Shown here piece by piece: positions 54,915 to 63,700 of a stretch of DNA of 64,000 bases. The DNA is from Marinobacter goseongensis. Lineage in GTDB: Bacteria > Pseudomonadota > Gammaproteobacteria > Pseudomonadales > Oleiphilaceae. Position 1 is the first letter of the stretch. The number at the start of each line of letters is the position of its first letter. The position numbers and the translations under genes are program-made. The notes under the pieces were generated by a model. The model ran no database searches. It was given only the letters and a program-made list of their open reading frames with translations, and was not told the DNA's origin. The stretch is from NCBI RefSeq assembly GCF_023156235.1, contig NZ_JAKZAI010000005.1, positions 1 to 64,000 of the forward strand, written 5' to 3'.

Positions 54915-56576
54915 ATGACCTCAGGTTCCATGGCAGTAAGAGGGATGCTTCTGTCAGCCTTGTGCCTGTGCTCCATGGGCAGCGTGGCTAACGACACCAT
55001 CCGCACCCGCATGGGCGCCATAGATCTGGACTTCCCCGTCAGCGCCCTTGGCAAGATTCTTACCAGCGACAAGACCCTCTCAAGCTTCTACCGGGAGCGG
55101 GATTATACCCTCGCCTGGAGCGAGGCAGCGGATCGCCGGGCTTTGCTCGATGCCGTAGCGGCAGCACAACACCATGGCCTGTCCCCCAACGACTACAACC
55201 TGGCGCAACTCACACGCGTGGCTGCCGGCGATACCCGGCACCTGGACGCCGAAGCCCAGGCCGACATCGATCTGCTACTGACCGACAGCGCCCTGCTGCT
55301 GGCGTCTCATCTGCGCTACGGCAAGGTGAACCCGGAAGATCTGCGTCCGGAGCCGGACGCCAGCCACCCGGACCGCGGCATCGATGACCTTCTGGCGGAG
55401 GCCCTGGCGGCCGACAACGTTGAGCAAGGGTTGAAACGCCTGGCCCCCGCCACGCCGGGCTATCAGCAATTGCTGAGCGCCCGGGCGGCCGTGGCTGCGC
55501 TGATGCGTGAGCCCTGGGAACGCATCCCGGAGGGCGAGACCATCCGGCCGGGAAACAGCGATGAACGCGTGCCGCACGTCCGGCAACGGCTGAGGGCTCT
55601 GGGTGACCACCCCCACCCGGACAGCGACGCCCCAGAAGCGATTGCCACCCGGCACGACCCTGCCCTGGTGGCCGCTGTGCAACGATTTCAGGCACGGCAC
55701 GGGCTGGATGACGACGGCCTGATTGGCCGGGATACCCTGGCCGCGATAAACCTCACACCGGCAAAGCGCCTCACCCAGATTGACGCCAACCTGGAGCGCT
55801 GGCGCTGGCTGCCAGAGCAACCCGGAGACACCTACATCGTTGTCAACGTGGCCGGATTCGAGCTCACCATGATTCGCAAGGGTGAGGAGGTGCTGCGCAC
55901 CCGGGTGATTGTGGGCCGCCCCTACCGTCAGACGCCGCTGTTCAGCGACAGCATTCGTCACCTGGTTTTCAACCCCAGCTGGACGGTACCCCGTAGCATC
56001 ATGATCGAGGACCAGTTACCGGTTATTCGCCAGAATCCGGACTATCTGAGCAACCTGGGCTTTTCGTTGTATCGCGGCTGGGGACCCGACCGCATACCGG
56101 TCGACCCGGATACCGTTGACTGGTGGGCGCTGTCTGAAAACTACTTTCCGTTTCAGCTGATTCAGGAACCCGGCCCGAGCAATGCCCTGGGGCAGGTGAA
56201 GTTCATGTTCCCGAACGAATTCGATGTGTATCTGCACGACACCCCGGCCCGGCACCTGTTCGCCAGCAGTCAACGCTCGTTCAGCTCCGGCTGCATCCGC
56301 GTGGAAAACTCCCTGGAACTCGCCCGCCTGTTGCTGGAAAGCCAGAACGGATGGTCCGGCAACCGGCTGAATCGCGTGCTCGACTCCCGCGAGCTGACCA
56401 AGGTCTATCTTGAAAACCCGGTACCGGTGCACCTGGAATACTGGACGGCATGGGTAGACGACGCCGGCACACTGAACTTGCGCGACGACATTTATGAACG
56501 CAACGGCCCGGTCACAGCCGCGTTGGAAACCTCACTGGACTATGATGGCCGAATTCATCAGGCCAGTGCCAACTGA
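54915..56576 (+). CDS. L,D-transpeptidase, YcbB (LdtD)-like
   Basis: Cross-links peptidoglycan through meso-diaminopimelate, acting in the periplasm. The 553-residue protein has a signal peptide (MTSGSMAVRGMLLSALCLC), an N-terminal YcbB scaffold domain, a peptidoglycan-binding domain (VQRFQARHGLDDDGLIGRDT, about residue 255) and a YkuD catalytic domain ending HDTPARHLF and SFSSGCIRVENSLELA with Cys460 as nucleophile. The start at 54915 has GGAG seven bases upstream; a GTG 36 bp earlier is less likely. It is divergent from pcm. Confidence 0.93.
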   Translation: MTSGSMAVRGMLLSALCLCSMGSVANDTIRTRMGAIDLDFPVSALGKILTSDKTLSSFYRERDYTLAWSEAADRRALLDAVAAAQHHGLSPNDYNLAQLTRVAAGDTRHLDAEAQADIDLLLTDSALLLASHLRYGKVNPEDLRPEPDASHPDRGIDDLLAEALAADNVEQGLKRLAPATPGYQQLLSARAAVAALMREPWERIPEGETIRPGNSDERVPHVRQRLRALGDHPHPDSDAPEAIATRHDPALVAAVQRFQARHGLDDDGLIGRDTLAAINLTPAKRLTQIDANLERWRWLPEQPGDTYIVVNVAGFELTMIRKGEEVLRTRVIVGRPYRQTPLFSDSIRHLVFNPSWTVPRSIMIEDQLPVIRQNPDYLSNLGFSLYRGWGPDRIPVDPDTVDWWALSENYFPFQLIQEPGPSNALGQVKFMFPNEFDVYLHDTPARHLFASSQRSFSSGCIRVENSLELARLLLESQNGWSGNRLNRVLDSRELTKVYLENPVPVHLEYWTAWVDDAGTLNLRDDIYERNGPVTAALETSLDYDGRIHQASAN

Positions 56577-56594
56577 GCGTCCTTATCAGCCATT

Positions 56595-57476
56595 TTAACT
56601 GGCTGCGCCCCGCAACATCGCCTGCATCAGTTCATTGGCATCGAATTTGGTCAGTGCCTCGTTGGCGCCGACCTGATTGGCATAGCTCAGGCTCATCTCA
56701 CTGTTCAGTGAGGTGTGCAGGATGATGTAAGGCTGCTTGAGCGCGGTGTTGTCACGAATGGTGAATGCCAGCTCGTAGCCATCCAGCCCCGGCATCTCGA
56801 TATCGCTGACCAGTATGTCCACCGGGCGCCCGTTGCTGTCCGCTTCCAGCAACATCGTCAACGCGTTCTGTCCGTTGGTGGTCACTTCGTAGGAAATGCC
56901 CTTGTTGTCGAGAACGTCCGACAGCTGCTTGCGGGCCACCTGGGAATCGTCAACCAGCAGAATGCGCTGGGCACGCAGGGTTTCGCTCTCCCTATCGGTC
57001 AACGCCGCGGCTTCGGCGTCCACTGCAGCGGGATAGACTTTGGAAAGCAGCAGCTCCACGTCCAGCAACTGAATCAAATCACCCTCAAGGTCAATCAAGC
57101 CAGTCAGGAAGGCCTGATCGCCCAGCGCTGCCGGGGGCGACTTCACGTTTTTCCAGTCCGCTTCAATAATCTTGTTCACGCTTCGCACCACGAAACCGAT
57201 TTCCTGGCGCTGGATATCGGTCACGATGATCGATGCCGACGTCAGCTCGTCCGTCGTCAACGCTTGGCCACCGACGGCCGCAGCCATATCGATGACCGGC
57301 ACGGCTGCCCCACGGAACGACATGGTCCCCAGCACCGCAGCGTGGCTGTGTGGCAATCGTGTCAGGCGTGCAAACGGCAGGATCTCGCGGATTTTCAGCG
57401 TGCCGATGGCGAACAGTTTCTGACCGGTGAGGCTGAACAGGAGTAACTTCTGGGCGTGGGCGGTTTGTCTGGGCAT
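56595..57476 (-). CDS. cheV: Chemotaxis protein CheV
   Basis: A 293-residue hybrid coupling protein. Residues about 10-155 are a CheW-like domain (KLFAIGTLKIREILPFARLT, GTMSFRGAAVPVIDM, IDLEGDLIQLLDVELLL), and residues about 170-290 are a receiver domain (RILLVDDSQVARKQLS, phospho-Asp in DILVSDIEMPGLDGYE). CheV links receptors to CheA with phosphorylation-dependent adaptation. No other chemotaxis gene is close by. Confidence 0.95.
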   Translation of the reverse strand: MPRQTAHAQKLLLFSLTGQKLFAIGTLKIREILPFARLTRLPHSHAAVLGTMSFRGAAVPVIDMAAAVGGQALTTDELTSASIIVTDIQRQEIGFVVRSVNKIIEADWKNVKSPPAALGDQAFLTGLIDLEGDLIQLLDVELLLSKVYPAAVDAEAAALTDRESETLRAQRILLVDDSQVARKQLSDVLDNKGISYEVTTNGQNALTMLLEADSNGRPVDILVSDIEMPGLDGYELAFTIRDNTALKQPYIILHTSLNSEMSLSYANQVGANEALTKFDANELMQAMLRGAAS

Positions 57477-57554
57477 TTAGGGTGCGAATCCTTCGGCAGC
57501 GTGAAACAACATAAATACTCTAGCAGAGCCGTCACGCGGAAGGGTATCAGTAAT

Positions 57555-58250
57555 CTACAGTCCGCGAAGGTAACCCGGCCCGTTCAACTGCTGCATTTGC
57601 CGCTGAACCCAGGCAGCGCGCTCCCACACGTAGGGTGACGGATCGCCCGCACTGAGCACTTTCGGATTGGGCAACACTGCCGCCAACCGCGCCGCCTGGG
57701 AACGTGAGAGGTCGCGGGCACTGACACCGAAATAGGCCAGGCTGGCGGCCTCGACGCCGTAGATGCCGGGGCCGAATTCGGCGATGTTGAGGTACACCTC
57801 CAGTATACGCCGCTTGGTCCAGAATGCCTCCAGCCCCAATGCCAGACCCGCCTCCAGGGCTTTGCGGATAAAGCTCCGGCCATTCCACAGGAACAGGTTC
57901 TTGGCGGTTTGCTGGGTGATGGTGCTGGCCCCACGGAGACCTTCGCCGGCCCGGTATTCATCAAGCGCTTTGCGGATCGCGGCAAAATCGACCCCCCAAT
58001 GCTCCGGGAAGCGCTGGTCCTCACTGGCAACCACCGCCAGCGGCATCCACGGTGAAATCCGCCCATAATCGATCCATTGATGATGTACCTTGCCGTCCGC
58101 CTTGCCCAGACTGTGAGCCAGCATGAAGGCCGTGGTCGGCGGATTCAGGAACCTCAGCACCAGCAGTGTCGTTACCAGCAACACAGCAATGCCCGCCAGG
58201 AACCAGGCAACATGACGGGTAAACCGTCGGAATACGGATTTCTTGGCCAA
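57555..58250 (-). CDS. mtgA: Monofunctional peptidoglycan glycosyltransferase MtgA
   Basis: Polymerises lipid II into glycan strands at the inner membrane. The GT51 motifs are intact: [15 protein letters not shown] with catalytic Glu, [37 protein letters not shown] and [19 protein letters not shown]. One N-terminal helix (about residues 12-34) anchors it. A TTG at 58250 gives [10 protein letters not shown] and 231 residues; GGGAG lies six to seven bases upstream. Starts further out would put this ribosome site within the coding region. Confidence 0.93.
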   Translation of the reverse strand: MAKKSVFRRFTRHVAWFLAGIAVLLVTTLLVLRFLNPPTTAFMLAHSLGKADGKVHHQWIDYGRISPWMPLAVVASEDQRFPEHWGVDFAAIRKALDEYRAGEGLRGASTITQQTAKNLFLWNGRSFIRKALEAGLALGLEAFWTKRRILEVYLNIAEFGPGIYGVEAASLAYFGVSARDLSRSQAARLAAVLPNPKVLSAGDPSPYVWERAAWVQRQMQQLNGPGYLRGL

Positions 58251-58406
58251 ACAGGAACTCCCACATGCCTGCAACTATGCTCAGAGGTGAGTAGTATGTC
58301 GTTAATTCTACCCCGTTTGAATTACGGCTCCGTCAGGCAGCGTGCATTCATCGGTACCCGCACTGTCGGCGTATAGATCTACACTACCCGCTTCGGGATC
58401 AGGTCA

Positions 58407-58919
58407 ATGGTAGAGCATCTGGAATGCGATCAGGGCGTGCGCCTGTTACTGACGCCCAATCGCTCGCTGAGCTGGCAAGGCAACGTGCGGATCTGGCTGG
58501 TACTGTTTGTGGTGTCTCTGGTGATTTCCATGGGTATGGCGATTGCCGGGGCATGGGTCATTGTGCCGTTTGCCGGCCTGGAGCTGGTGGCGTTGGCTGC
58601 CGGCATTTATGTCACGTCCCGGAACTGTCAGGCCCGCGAGGTGCTGATGATTGGCCCCGGCGGCATTACCCTCGAAAAGGGGCGCACCACGAAACACAGC
58701 GAGTGGCACTTCCCCGGCCAATACACCCGGGTAAGAGTCCGCTTGCCCCGCCACCCCTTTGCACCACCCAAGCTGTTCCTCACGCACCGGAATCAGACGA
58801 TCGCGCTCGGCCCATTCCTGAATGTGGAAGATACCCAGATTCTGCTACGGATTCTGGAGGGAAAAGGCGTGACGCTGGATCGCCAGACACCGTCACCGAA
58901 CGTGAGCTTCTGGTTCTGA
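58407..58919 (+). CDS. DUF2244 membrane protein
   Basis: A 170-residue protein with a short hydrophilic start, two helices (about residues 27-75, VLFVVSLVISMGMAIAGAWV and IVPFAGLELVALAAGIYV) and a C-terminal soluble domain with TTKHSEWHFPGQYTRVRVRL. This is the DUF2244 pattern, found widely in proteobacteria next to cytochrome oxidase genes, but no such genes are here. The function is unknown. It is divergent from mtgA. Confidence 0.88.
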   Translation: MVEHLECDQGVRLLLTPNRSLSWQGNVRIWLVLFVVSLVISMGMAIAGAWVIVPFAGLELVALAAGIYVTSRNCQAREVLMIGPGGITLEKGRTTKHSEWHFPGQYTRVRVRLPRHPFAPPKLFLTHRNQTIALGPFLNVEDTQILLRILEGKGVTLDRQTPSPNVSFWF

Positions 58920-58937
58920 TGTCCGGCAACCGGACGG

Positions 58938-59177
58938 TCAGGGACTGGTGAGGATCGATTGCAGTTTCTGGGTGAGTTCGACCGCCTCGCTGCCGAGTGC
59001 GGTGAGATAGCCACCGTCGTTCTGGGATATCAGTCCTTTGTCATACAACCGCTGCGCCGCTCTCACCGATTCTTCGGATGCGGAGTGCTGGTGCACCTTG
59101 ATGCCCTCCAGCGCGGACGTGGAATGGAACAGGGCCAGCAGGTTAAGTTCAGCAAGATGATCAGGCGAAAAAGCCAT
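58938..59177 (-). CDS. TIGR02647 family protein (probable DNA-binding)
   Basis: A 79-residue protein beginning MAFSPDHLAELNLLALF, with ASEESVRAAQRLYDKGLISQ and GGYLTALGSEAVELTQKLQS. The sequence fits the TIGR02647 family of gammaproteobacteria, which is predicted to have a winged-helix-like fold. Its Shine-Dalgarno (gagga) lies within one arm of a perfect 11-bp inverted repeat just upstream, so expression may be controlled by RNA structure or by an operator. Confidence 0.85.
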   Translation of the reverse strand: MAFSPDHLAELNLLALFHSTSALEGIKVHQHSASEESVRAAQRLYDKGLISQNDGGYLTALGSEAVELTQKLQSILTSP

Positions 59178-59179
59178 GG

Positions 59180-59231
59180 ACGATCCTCGTTAACATTGGG
59201 AGTTTCCCTTTAAGTTCTATACGAGGATCGT
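59180..59231 (-). promoter_or_regulatory. Inverted repeat covering the ribosome site of the TIGR02647 gene
   Basis: acgatcctcgt at 59180-59190 and acgaggatcgt at 59221-59231 are perfect complements with a 30-nt spacer. On the minus strand the second arm ends two bases before the ATG and contains the Shine-Dalgarno. The spacer holds a small inner hairpin gggaaactccc. A TATAGA -10-like word lies just inside the spacer. Confidence 0.7.
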
Positions 59232-59282
59232 GCTTTCTACAACGTCTTTTCACCCCTGATTGTCAGCCCGCAGGCTGTTGCC

Positions 59283-60071
59283 TCACTCCGCGGCCGGAGC
59301 GGTCTGACTGACCAGGCCGTCCAGCTCGCCGTCTCGACGCGCAGCATCCAGTGCCGCCTGCAGTTCCTCGACCACCGCAGGATCGGTTTCGTTGCTGAAT
59401 GCCAGATACATGGGAGTCTCCCGGAAGGTCAGCACCGGCAGCAGATCGGAGATTCCATGCTCATCCTGCGCCACCTGGGGCCCGACCAGACCGTCGGTCA
59501 CCCACAGATCCGCCTCGCCCAGCGTCAGGCGACGGGGGTTCACGTCACCGGACACGCTCATCACCACCTCAAACCCCTGACTGACCAGGTAGTCGGACAT
59601 GACATCGCCCTTGTAACCGGCAATCCGGTAATCCCTGGCGTCTTCCAGAGACGTCAGCGTGATGTCAGAGCCCGGGGCAGCGAACAGGGTCCACTTGATC
59701 GGGGCCAGCGGGCCCACCCACTGGAACTGTTCCTCCCGCTCATCGGTGCGCGCGGTGCAGAACAATCCGTGGTTTTCCCGCCCCTGGACCCAGCTGTAGG
59801 CATAACTCCAGTCACGCATCTTGATCACGTAGTCGTAGTCCACCCTGGCCAGCATGGCTTTCACCATTTCGCTGCAGATACCGGTGATGTCCTCCTCACT
59901 GTGCGCAAATCCCTTGCCCGTTCTGGTCTCGTTATACGGAGGGTAATTCTCTGTGAAAATGTACAGCCGTTCGGAGGCGCTGGCACGGCCGGCCAGTATC
60001 AGCAGGCAGGCCAGGACACACAGCAGGGCGCTGCGGGCTCCGGTCATGGACGGTGTCATTGGGTAAGGCAT
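59283..60071 (-). CDS. Periplasmic solute-binding protein (SBP family 3)
   Basis: A 262-residue secreted protein with a signal peptide ending AGRASA-SE. The mature part starts RLYIFTENYPPYNETRTGKG, the hallmark of amino-acid-like SBP3 proteins, and has TLGEADLWVTDGLVGPQVAQ near the hinge. No transporter subunits are adjacent, so it may be an orphan sensor-like or redox-linked binding protein, as common in Pseudomonas. The start at 60071 has aaggga upstream; the frame is open further but without a signal peptide. Confidence 0.87.
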   Translation of the reverse strand: MPYPMTPSMTGARSALLCVLACLLILAGRASASERLYIFTENYPPYNETRTGKGFAHSEEDITGICSEMVKAMLARVDYDYVIKMRDWSYAYSWVQGRENHGLFCTARTDEREEQFQWVGPLAPIKWTLFAAPGSDITLTSLEDARDYRIAGYKGDVMSDYLVSQGFEVVMSVSGDVNPRRLTLGEADLWVTDGLVGPQVAQDEHGISDLLPVLTFRETPMYLAFSNETDPAVVEELQAALDAARRDGELDGLVSQTAPAAE

Positions 60072-60365
60072 TCTTTTATCCCTTTTGACGAAGCGGGTTT
60101 GTCTGTTATGGAATAGGTGCATAAGTGATGCACTGGCATAAATTGTCAGCGCTTCTGATCGTTTATGCCATCCCGACATCATTACCTGATACGGATCGAA
60201 TGTCAGTGACAAAACGTATCCGGGCTCCGGCGAGGCCACAGTTAACATTTACGCCGGGAATGGCGCTCAGTTCACACAAGGATTCAACCAACGCCGTAAT
60301 GTAATGCGCGACGTTTTCAGTTAAAACATCCGGTAGTGCACAACAATAACGAACAGGCTTCTTCT
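60072..60365. promoter_or_regulatory. Divergent region between the SBP and GMC oxidoreductase genes
   Basis: This 294-bp gap contains two inverted repeats: GTGCAT-N5-ATGCAC at 60117-60133, and GGCATAAA at 60135-60142 with TTTATGCC at 60162-60169 (19-bp spacer). They are likely regulator sites. No clear promoter consensus stands out. Confidence 0.45.
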
Positions 60366-62036
60366 ATGACGGATAACACACAAGCGGAATCGGAAACCTT
60401 CGATTTCATCATTGTGGGTGCCGGAACCGCGGGTTGTCTGCTGGCCAATCGCCTCAGCGCCAACCCGGAGAACCGGGTGCTGCTGGTCGAAGCCGGTGGC
60501 CGGGACAACTACCACTGGATCCATATTCCCGTTGGCTACCTGTACTGCATCGACAACCCACGCACCGACTGGCGCTTCCGTACCGAGCCGGCAGCGGGAT
60601 TGAATGGCCGCTCGCTGATCTATCCCCGCGGCAAGACCCTCGGGGGCTGCTCCAGCATCAACGGCATGCTCTACATCCGCGGCCAGCAACGAGACTACGA
60701 CCACTGGGCCGAGGTGACTGGTGACGACGCCTGGCGTTGGGAGCACTGCCTGCCGGATTTCAGGCGTCATGAAGATCACTACCGTCTGGACGACGGCGGT
60801 GATGCAGACGGCCACCATGGACAGTTCCATGGCCACGGTGGTGAGTGGCGGGTGGAGCATCAACGCCTGCACTGGCAGGTGCTGGAGGATTTCGCCGAGG
60901 CTGCGGTGCAGGCCGGCGTGCCGCGGACCCGGGATTTCAACCGGGGCGATAACGAGGGCGTGGACTACTTCGAGGTCAATCAGCGGGCCGGCTGGCGCTG
61001 GAATACTTCGAAAGCGTTTTTACGACCGGCCGCCAAACGCCGCAACCTGACCGTTCGTCATTCCACTCAGGTGCTGGGACTTGAAATGGACACCCACAAC
61101 GGTGACGCACGCCGCTGCAGCGGCGTGCGACTGTCGGCACCGAATGCCGCAGAGATACTGGTACGAGCGACCCGCGAGGTAATTCTGTCCGCAGGCGCCA
61201 TCGGTTCACCCCAGTTGCTGCAGTTGTCCGGGCTTGGCCCAGCCGAATTGCTGGGCCAGCACGGGATTCCGGTCGTGGCGGATCTGCCCGGGGTGGGCGA
61301 AAACCTGCAGGATCACCTGCAAATCCGCTCGGTGTACAAGGTGCACGGTGCCAACACCCTCAACACCATGGCCAGCTCGCTGCTTGGTAAGGCCAGGATC
61401 GGTCTCGAGTATCTGCTCAAACGCTCCGGCCCCATGAGCATGGCACCCTCCCAGCTCTGCATCTTCACCCGCAGCTCCCCGGAGTTTGATTTCGCCAACA
61501 TTCAATACCACGTGCAGCCCCTCAGCCTGGATGCCTTTGGCCAGCCCCTGCATGACTTCGCCGCCATCACCGCCAGCGTGTGCAATCTGAATCCCGCCAG
61601 CCGCGGCACGGTGCGCATCCGCAGCGCTGACCCCCGCGCGGCACCGGCCATCGCTCCCAACTATCTAAGTACTGAAGAGGACCGTAAAGTGGCGGCCGAC
61701 TCCTTGCGGGTCACCCGTCGGATCGCCAGGCAAGCGGCTTTCGCGCGCTACCGGCCCGAAGAATACAAACCCGGCGTTCAGTTCCAGACCGATGACGAAC
61801 TGGCCCGCCTGGCCGGTGACATCGGCACCACCATCTTCCATCCTGTGGGCACGACCCGCATGGGGCGTGCGGACGACCCGATGGCCGTGGTGGACTCTCA
61901 CCTCCGTGTCAGGGGTATTCATGGCCTGCGGGTGGTCGATGCCGGTATCATGCCCACCATCACCAGCGGCAACACCAACTCGCCCACGCTGATGATCGCG
62001 GAAAAAGCCGCAGCGTGGATTCTGGCGAATAAATGA
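60366..62036 (+). CDS. GMC family FAD oxidoreductase (AlkJ/choline dehydrogenase-like)
   Basis: FAD-dependent alcohol oxidation. The 556-residue protein has the dinucleotide motif DFIIVGAGTAGCLLANRLSA, GMC signature 1 GKTLGGCSSINGMLYIRG, signature 2 GAIGSPQLLQLSGLGP and the C-terminal catalytic His region FHPVGTTRMGRADDPMAVVD. It resembles AlkJ, which oxidises medium-chain alcohols, and choline dehydrogenases equally. Together with alkB in this window it could supply alcohol-to-aldehyde oxidation. The start at 60366 has ACAGG about 12 bases upstream; a GTG 30 bp earlier is possible. Confidence 0.9.
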   Translation: MTDNTQAESETFDFIIVGAGTAGCLLANRLSANPENRVLLVEAGGRDNYHWIHIPVGYLYCIDNPRTDWRFRTEPAAGLNGRSLIYPRGKTLGGCSSINGMLYIRGQQRDYDHWAEVTGDDAWRWEHCLPDFRRHEDHYRLDDGGDADGHHGQFHGHGGEWRVEHQRLHWQVLEDFAEAAVQAGVPRTRDFNRGDNEGVDYFEVNQRAGWRWNTSKAFLRPAAKRRNLTVRHSTQVLGLEMDTHNGDARRCSGVRLSAPNAAEILVRATREVILSAGAIGSPQLLQLSGLGPAELLGQHGIPVVADLPGVGENLQDHLQIRSVYKVHGANTLNTMASSLLGKARIGLEYLLKRSGPMSMAPSQLCIFTRSSPEFDFANIQYHVQPLSLDAFGQPLHDFAAITASVCNLNPASRGTVRIRSADPRAAPAIAPNYLSTEEDRKVAADSLRVTRRIARQAAFARYRPEEYKPGVQFQTDDELARLAGDIGTTIFHPVGTTRMGRADDPMAVVDSHLRVRGIHGLRVVDAGIMPTITSGNTNSPTLMIAEKAAAWILANK

Positions 62037-62051
62037 TCAGGAGAGGGACAC

Positions 62052-62534
62052 ATGGACAATGGGGAAACCGCCACAGGCAGCTCGGATCTCGAATCAAGAC
62101 AGCGAGCGACCCTTGCCCGTCTGGACAGGTTTTCCCGCATCACCGACACGGCATTCCGTATCCCTTTCACCGGCATCCGTCTGGGACTGGACCCGATCAT
62201 CGGTCTGGTGCCGGTGATCGGCGACATCATCGGGCTGGTGCTGTCGCTGTATGTGCTACTGGAAGCCCATCGGGCCGGAGCCAGCAAACGGATCAAAGCG
62301 CACATGGTGAAAAACATGCTGATCGAGACGTTTGGTGGCATGGTGCCGGTGGTGGGTGACGCCTTCGACATCGTCTACAAGGCCAACACCCGCAACACCC
62401 GTATCCTGCGGGAATACCTGGAGAAGGAACTGCAGACCCCGCCCGCGCCGAGCTTTCCCTGGAAGCAACTGGTTTTCCTTATCGTTCTGCTGGCCATCAC
62501 CACCGGACTGATCATACCGCTGCTGTCAGGCTGA
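62052..62534 (+). CDS. DUF4112 membrane protein
   Basis: A 160-residue protein with the DUF4112 core RFSRITDTAFRIPFTGIRLG and DPIIGLVPVIGDIIGLVLSL, followed by FGGMVPVVGDAFDIVYKANT, and a C-terminal transmembrane helix (LVFLIVLLAITTGLIIPLLS). The first hydrophobic segment may also cross the membrane. The function is unknown. It lies 15 bp after the GMC gene, so it is probably cotranscribed. Confidence 0.9.
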   Translation: MDNGETATGSSDLESRQRATLARLDRFSRITDTAFRIPFTGIRLGLDPIIGLVPVIGDIIGLVLSLYVLLEAHRAGASKRIKAHMVKNMLIETFGGMVPVVGDAFDIVYKANTRNTRILREYLEKELQTPPAPSFPWKQLVFLIVLLAITTGLIIPLLSG

Positions 62535-62651
62535 TCCGGCACTGGTTATCACCGACCGGCCGATGACCCGGAGTGAGCGGGGCCGCCAGCACGGCGAGGG
62601 TGGCTTCCCGCTCGAGGCACAAACGCACACCGCGGTTCCCGATCATTGCGT

Positions 62652-63548
62652 TCAGGTCCTTTTTGTCGCTTTCCGGGTCACCACCAGTGCAACGCCGGCA
62701 ATGGATATGGCGCCGCCGGTCATCGCCAGCACGCCCAGACGCTCATCAAACAGCCAGAATGCCTCCAGCGCGGTGACCGGCGGCACCAGGTAGAACAGAC
62801 TCGCCACCTGGGACGCGGCGCCCTGGCGAATCAACCACATCAGCAACAGAATCGCGCCAATGGATACCCCGAGAATCAGCCACGCCATGGACAATTGCAA
62901 CTGCAGTGACCAGGTCACTTCCCGGGTTTCCAGGGTGAAGGCACCGAGGGCAAAGAACGCCGCCGCGGCGCTGTACTGAATCAGGGTGCCAGCGACCAGG
63001 TCGGCCTGGGTGCCGTGGCGCTTCTGGTAAACCGTGCCGAGCGAGATACCGGTGAGCGAGAAGCCCGCCCATACCAGTGTCCAGAGCGGAAAGCCGGCAC
63101 TGCCGACCCGGTCGCCGGCGAACTTCTCCAGCAACACCAGAGTCACCCCGATCAGCCCCAGCCCCAGCCCCAGCCACTGCCGACCCGATACGCCCTCCTT
63201 GAGAATCACCACAGCGGCCGCCGCGGTCACCAGCGGCTGTAGCCCGACAATCAACGACACAATGCCCGATGGCATGCCGCCCTGAATGGCATAGTAAACG
63301 CCGCCCAGGTAACAGCCGTGCACCAGCAACCCGGTCACCGCCAGATGCCCGGCACTGCGCCAACCCGGCCAGCGCGTTTTCATCACCCAGGCCAGCCCCG
63401 CCAGCAGCGCGAGCGTCAACAGCATGCGGATCAGCAGCAATGTGAAAGGCTCGGCATAGGGCAGCCCGTACTTGGCACCGATAAAACCGGTACTCCACAG
63501 CCACACAAACAGAGCCGGAACAAGATAGGTAAAGAACAGGGATCGCAT
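62652..63548 (-). CDS. EamA/DMT-type permease
   Basis: A 298-residue inner-membrane transporter with ten helices in two EamA repeats (ALFVWLWSTGFIGAKYGLPY and FSLTGISLGTVYQKRHGTQA). The conserved end VTALEAFWLFDERLGVLAMT fits the drug/metabolite superfamily, often amino-acid or metabolite exporters. The ATG at 63548 is used because an earlier TTG lacks a ribosome site. The substrate is unknown. Confidence 0.9.
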   Translation of the reverse strand: MRSLFFTYLVPALFVWLWSTGFIGAKYGLPYAEPFTLLLIRMLLTLALLAGLAWVMKTRWPGWRSAGHLAVTGLLVHGCYLGGVYYAIQGGMPSGIVSLIVGLQPLVTAAAAVVILKEGVSGRQWLGLGLGLIGVTLVLLEKFAGDRVGSAGFPLWTLVWAGFSLTGISLGTVYQKRHGTQADLVAGTLIQYSAAAAFFALGAFTLETREVTWSLQLQLSMAWLILGVSIGAILLLMWLIRQGAASQVASLFYLVPPVTALEAFWLFDERLGVLAMTGGAISIAGVALVVTRKATKRT

Positions 63549-63700
63549 GGAACTCACCGGAATGAACAACGTTCAGGATCTATCTACTGTAGTTGTCAGC
63601 AGGCAATCATTACAGATACAGAATGCCACCTTTAGAACCAGCACAGGTTGGCCACCAGCTGTGCTGGGACCCGGGGTGGCAAACGGCTATCATCTGCGCC

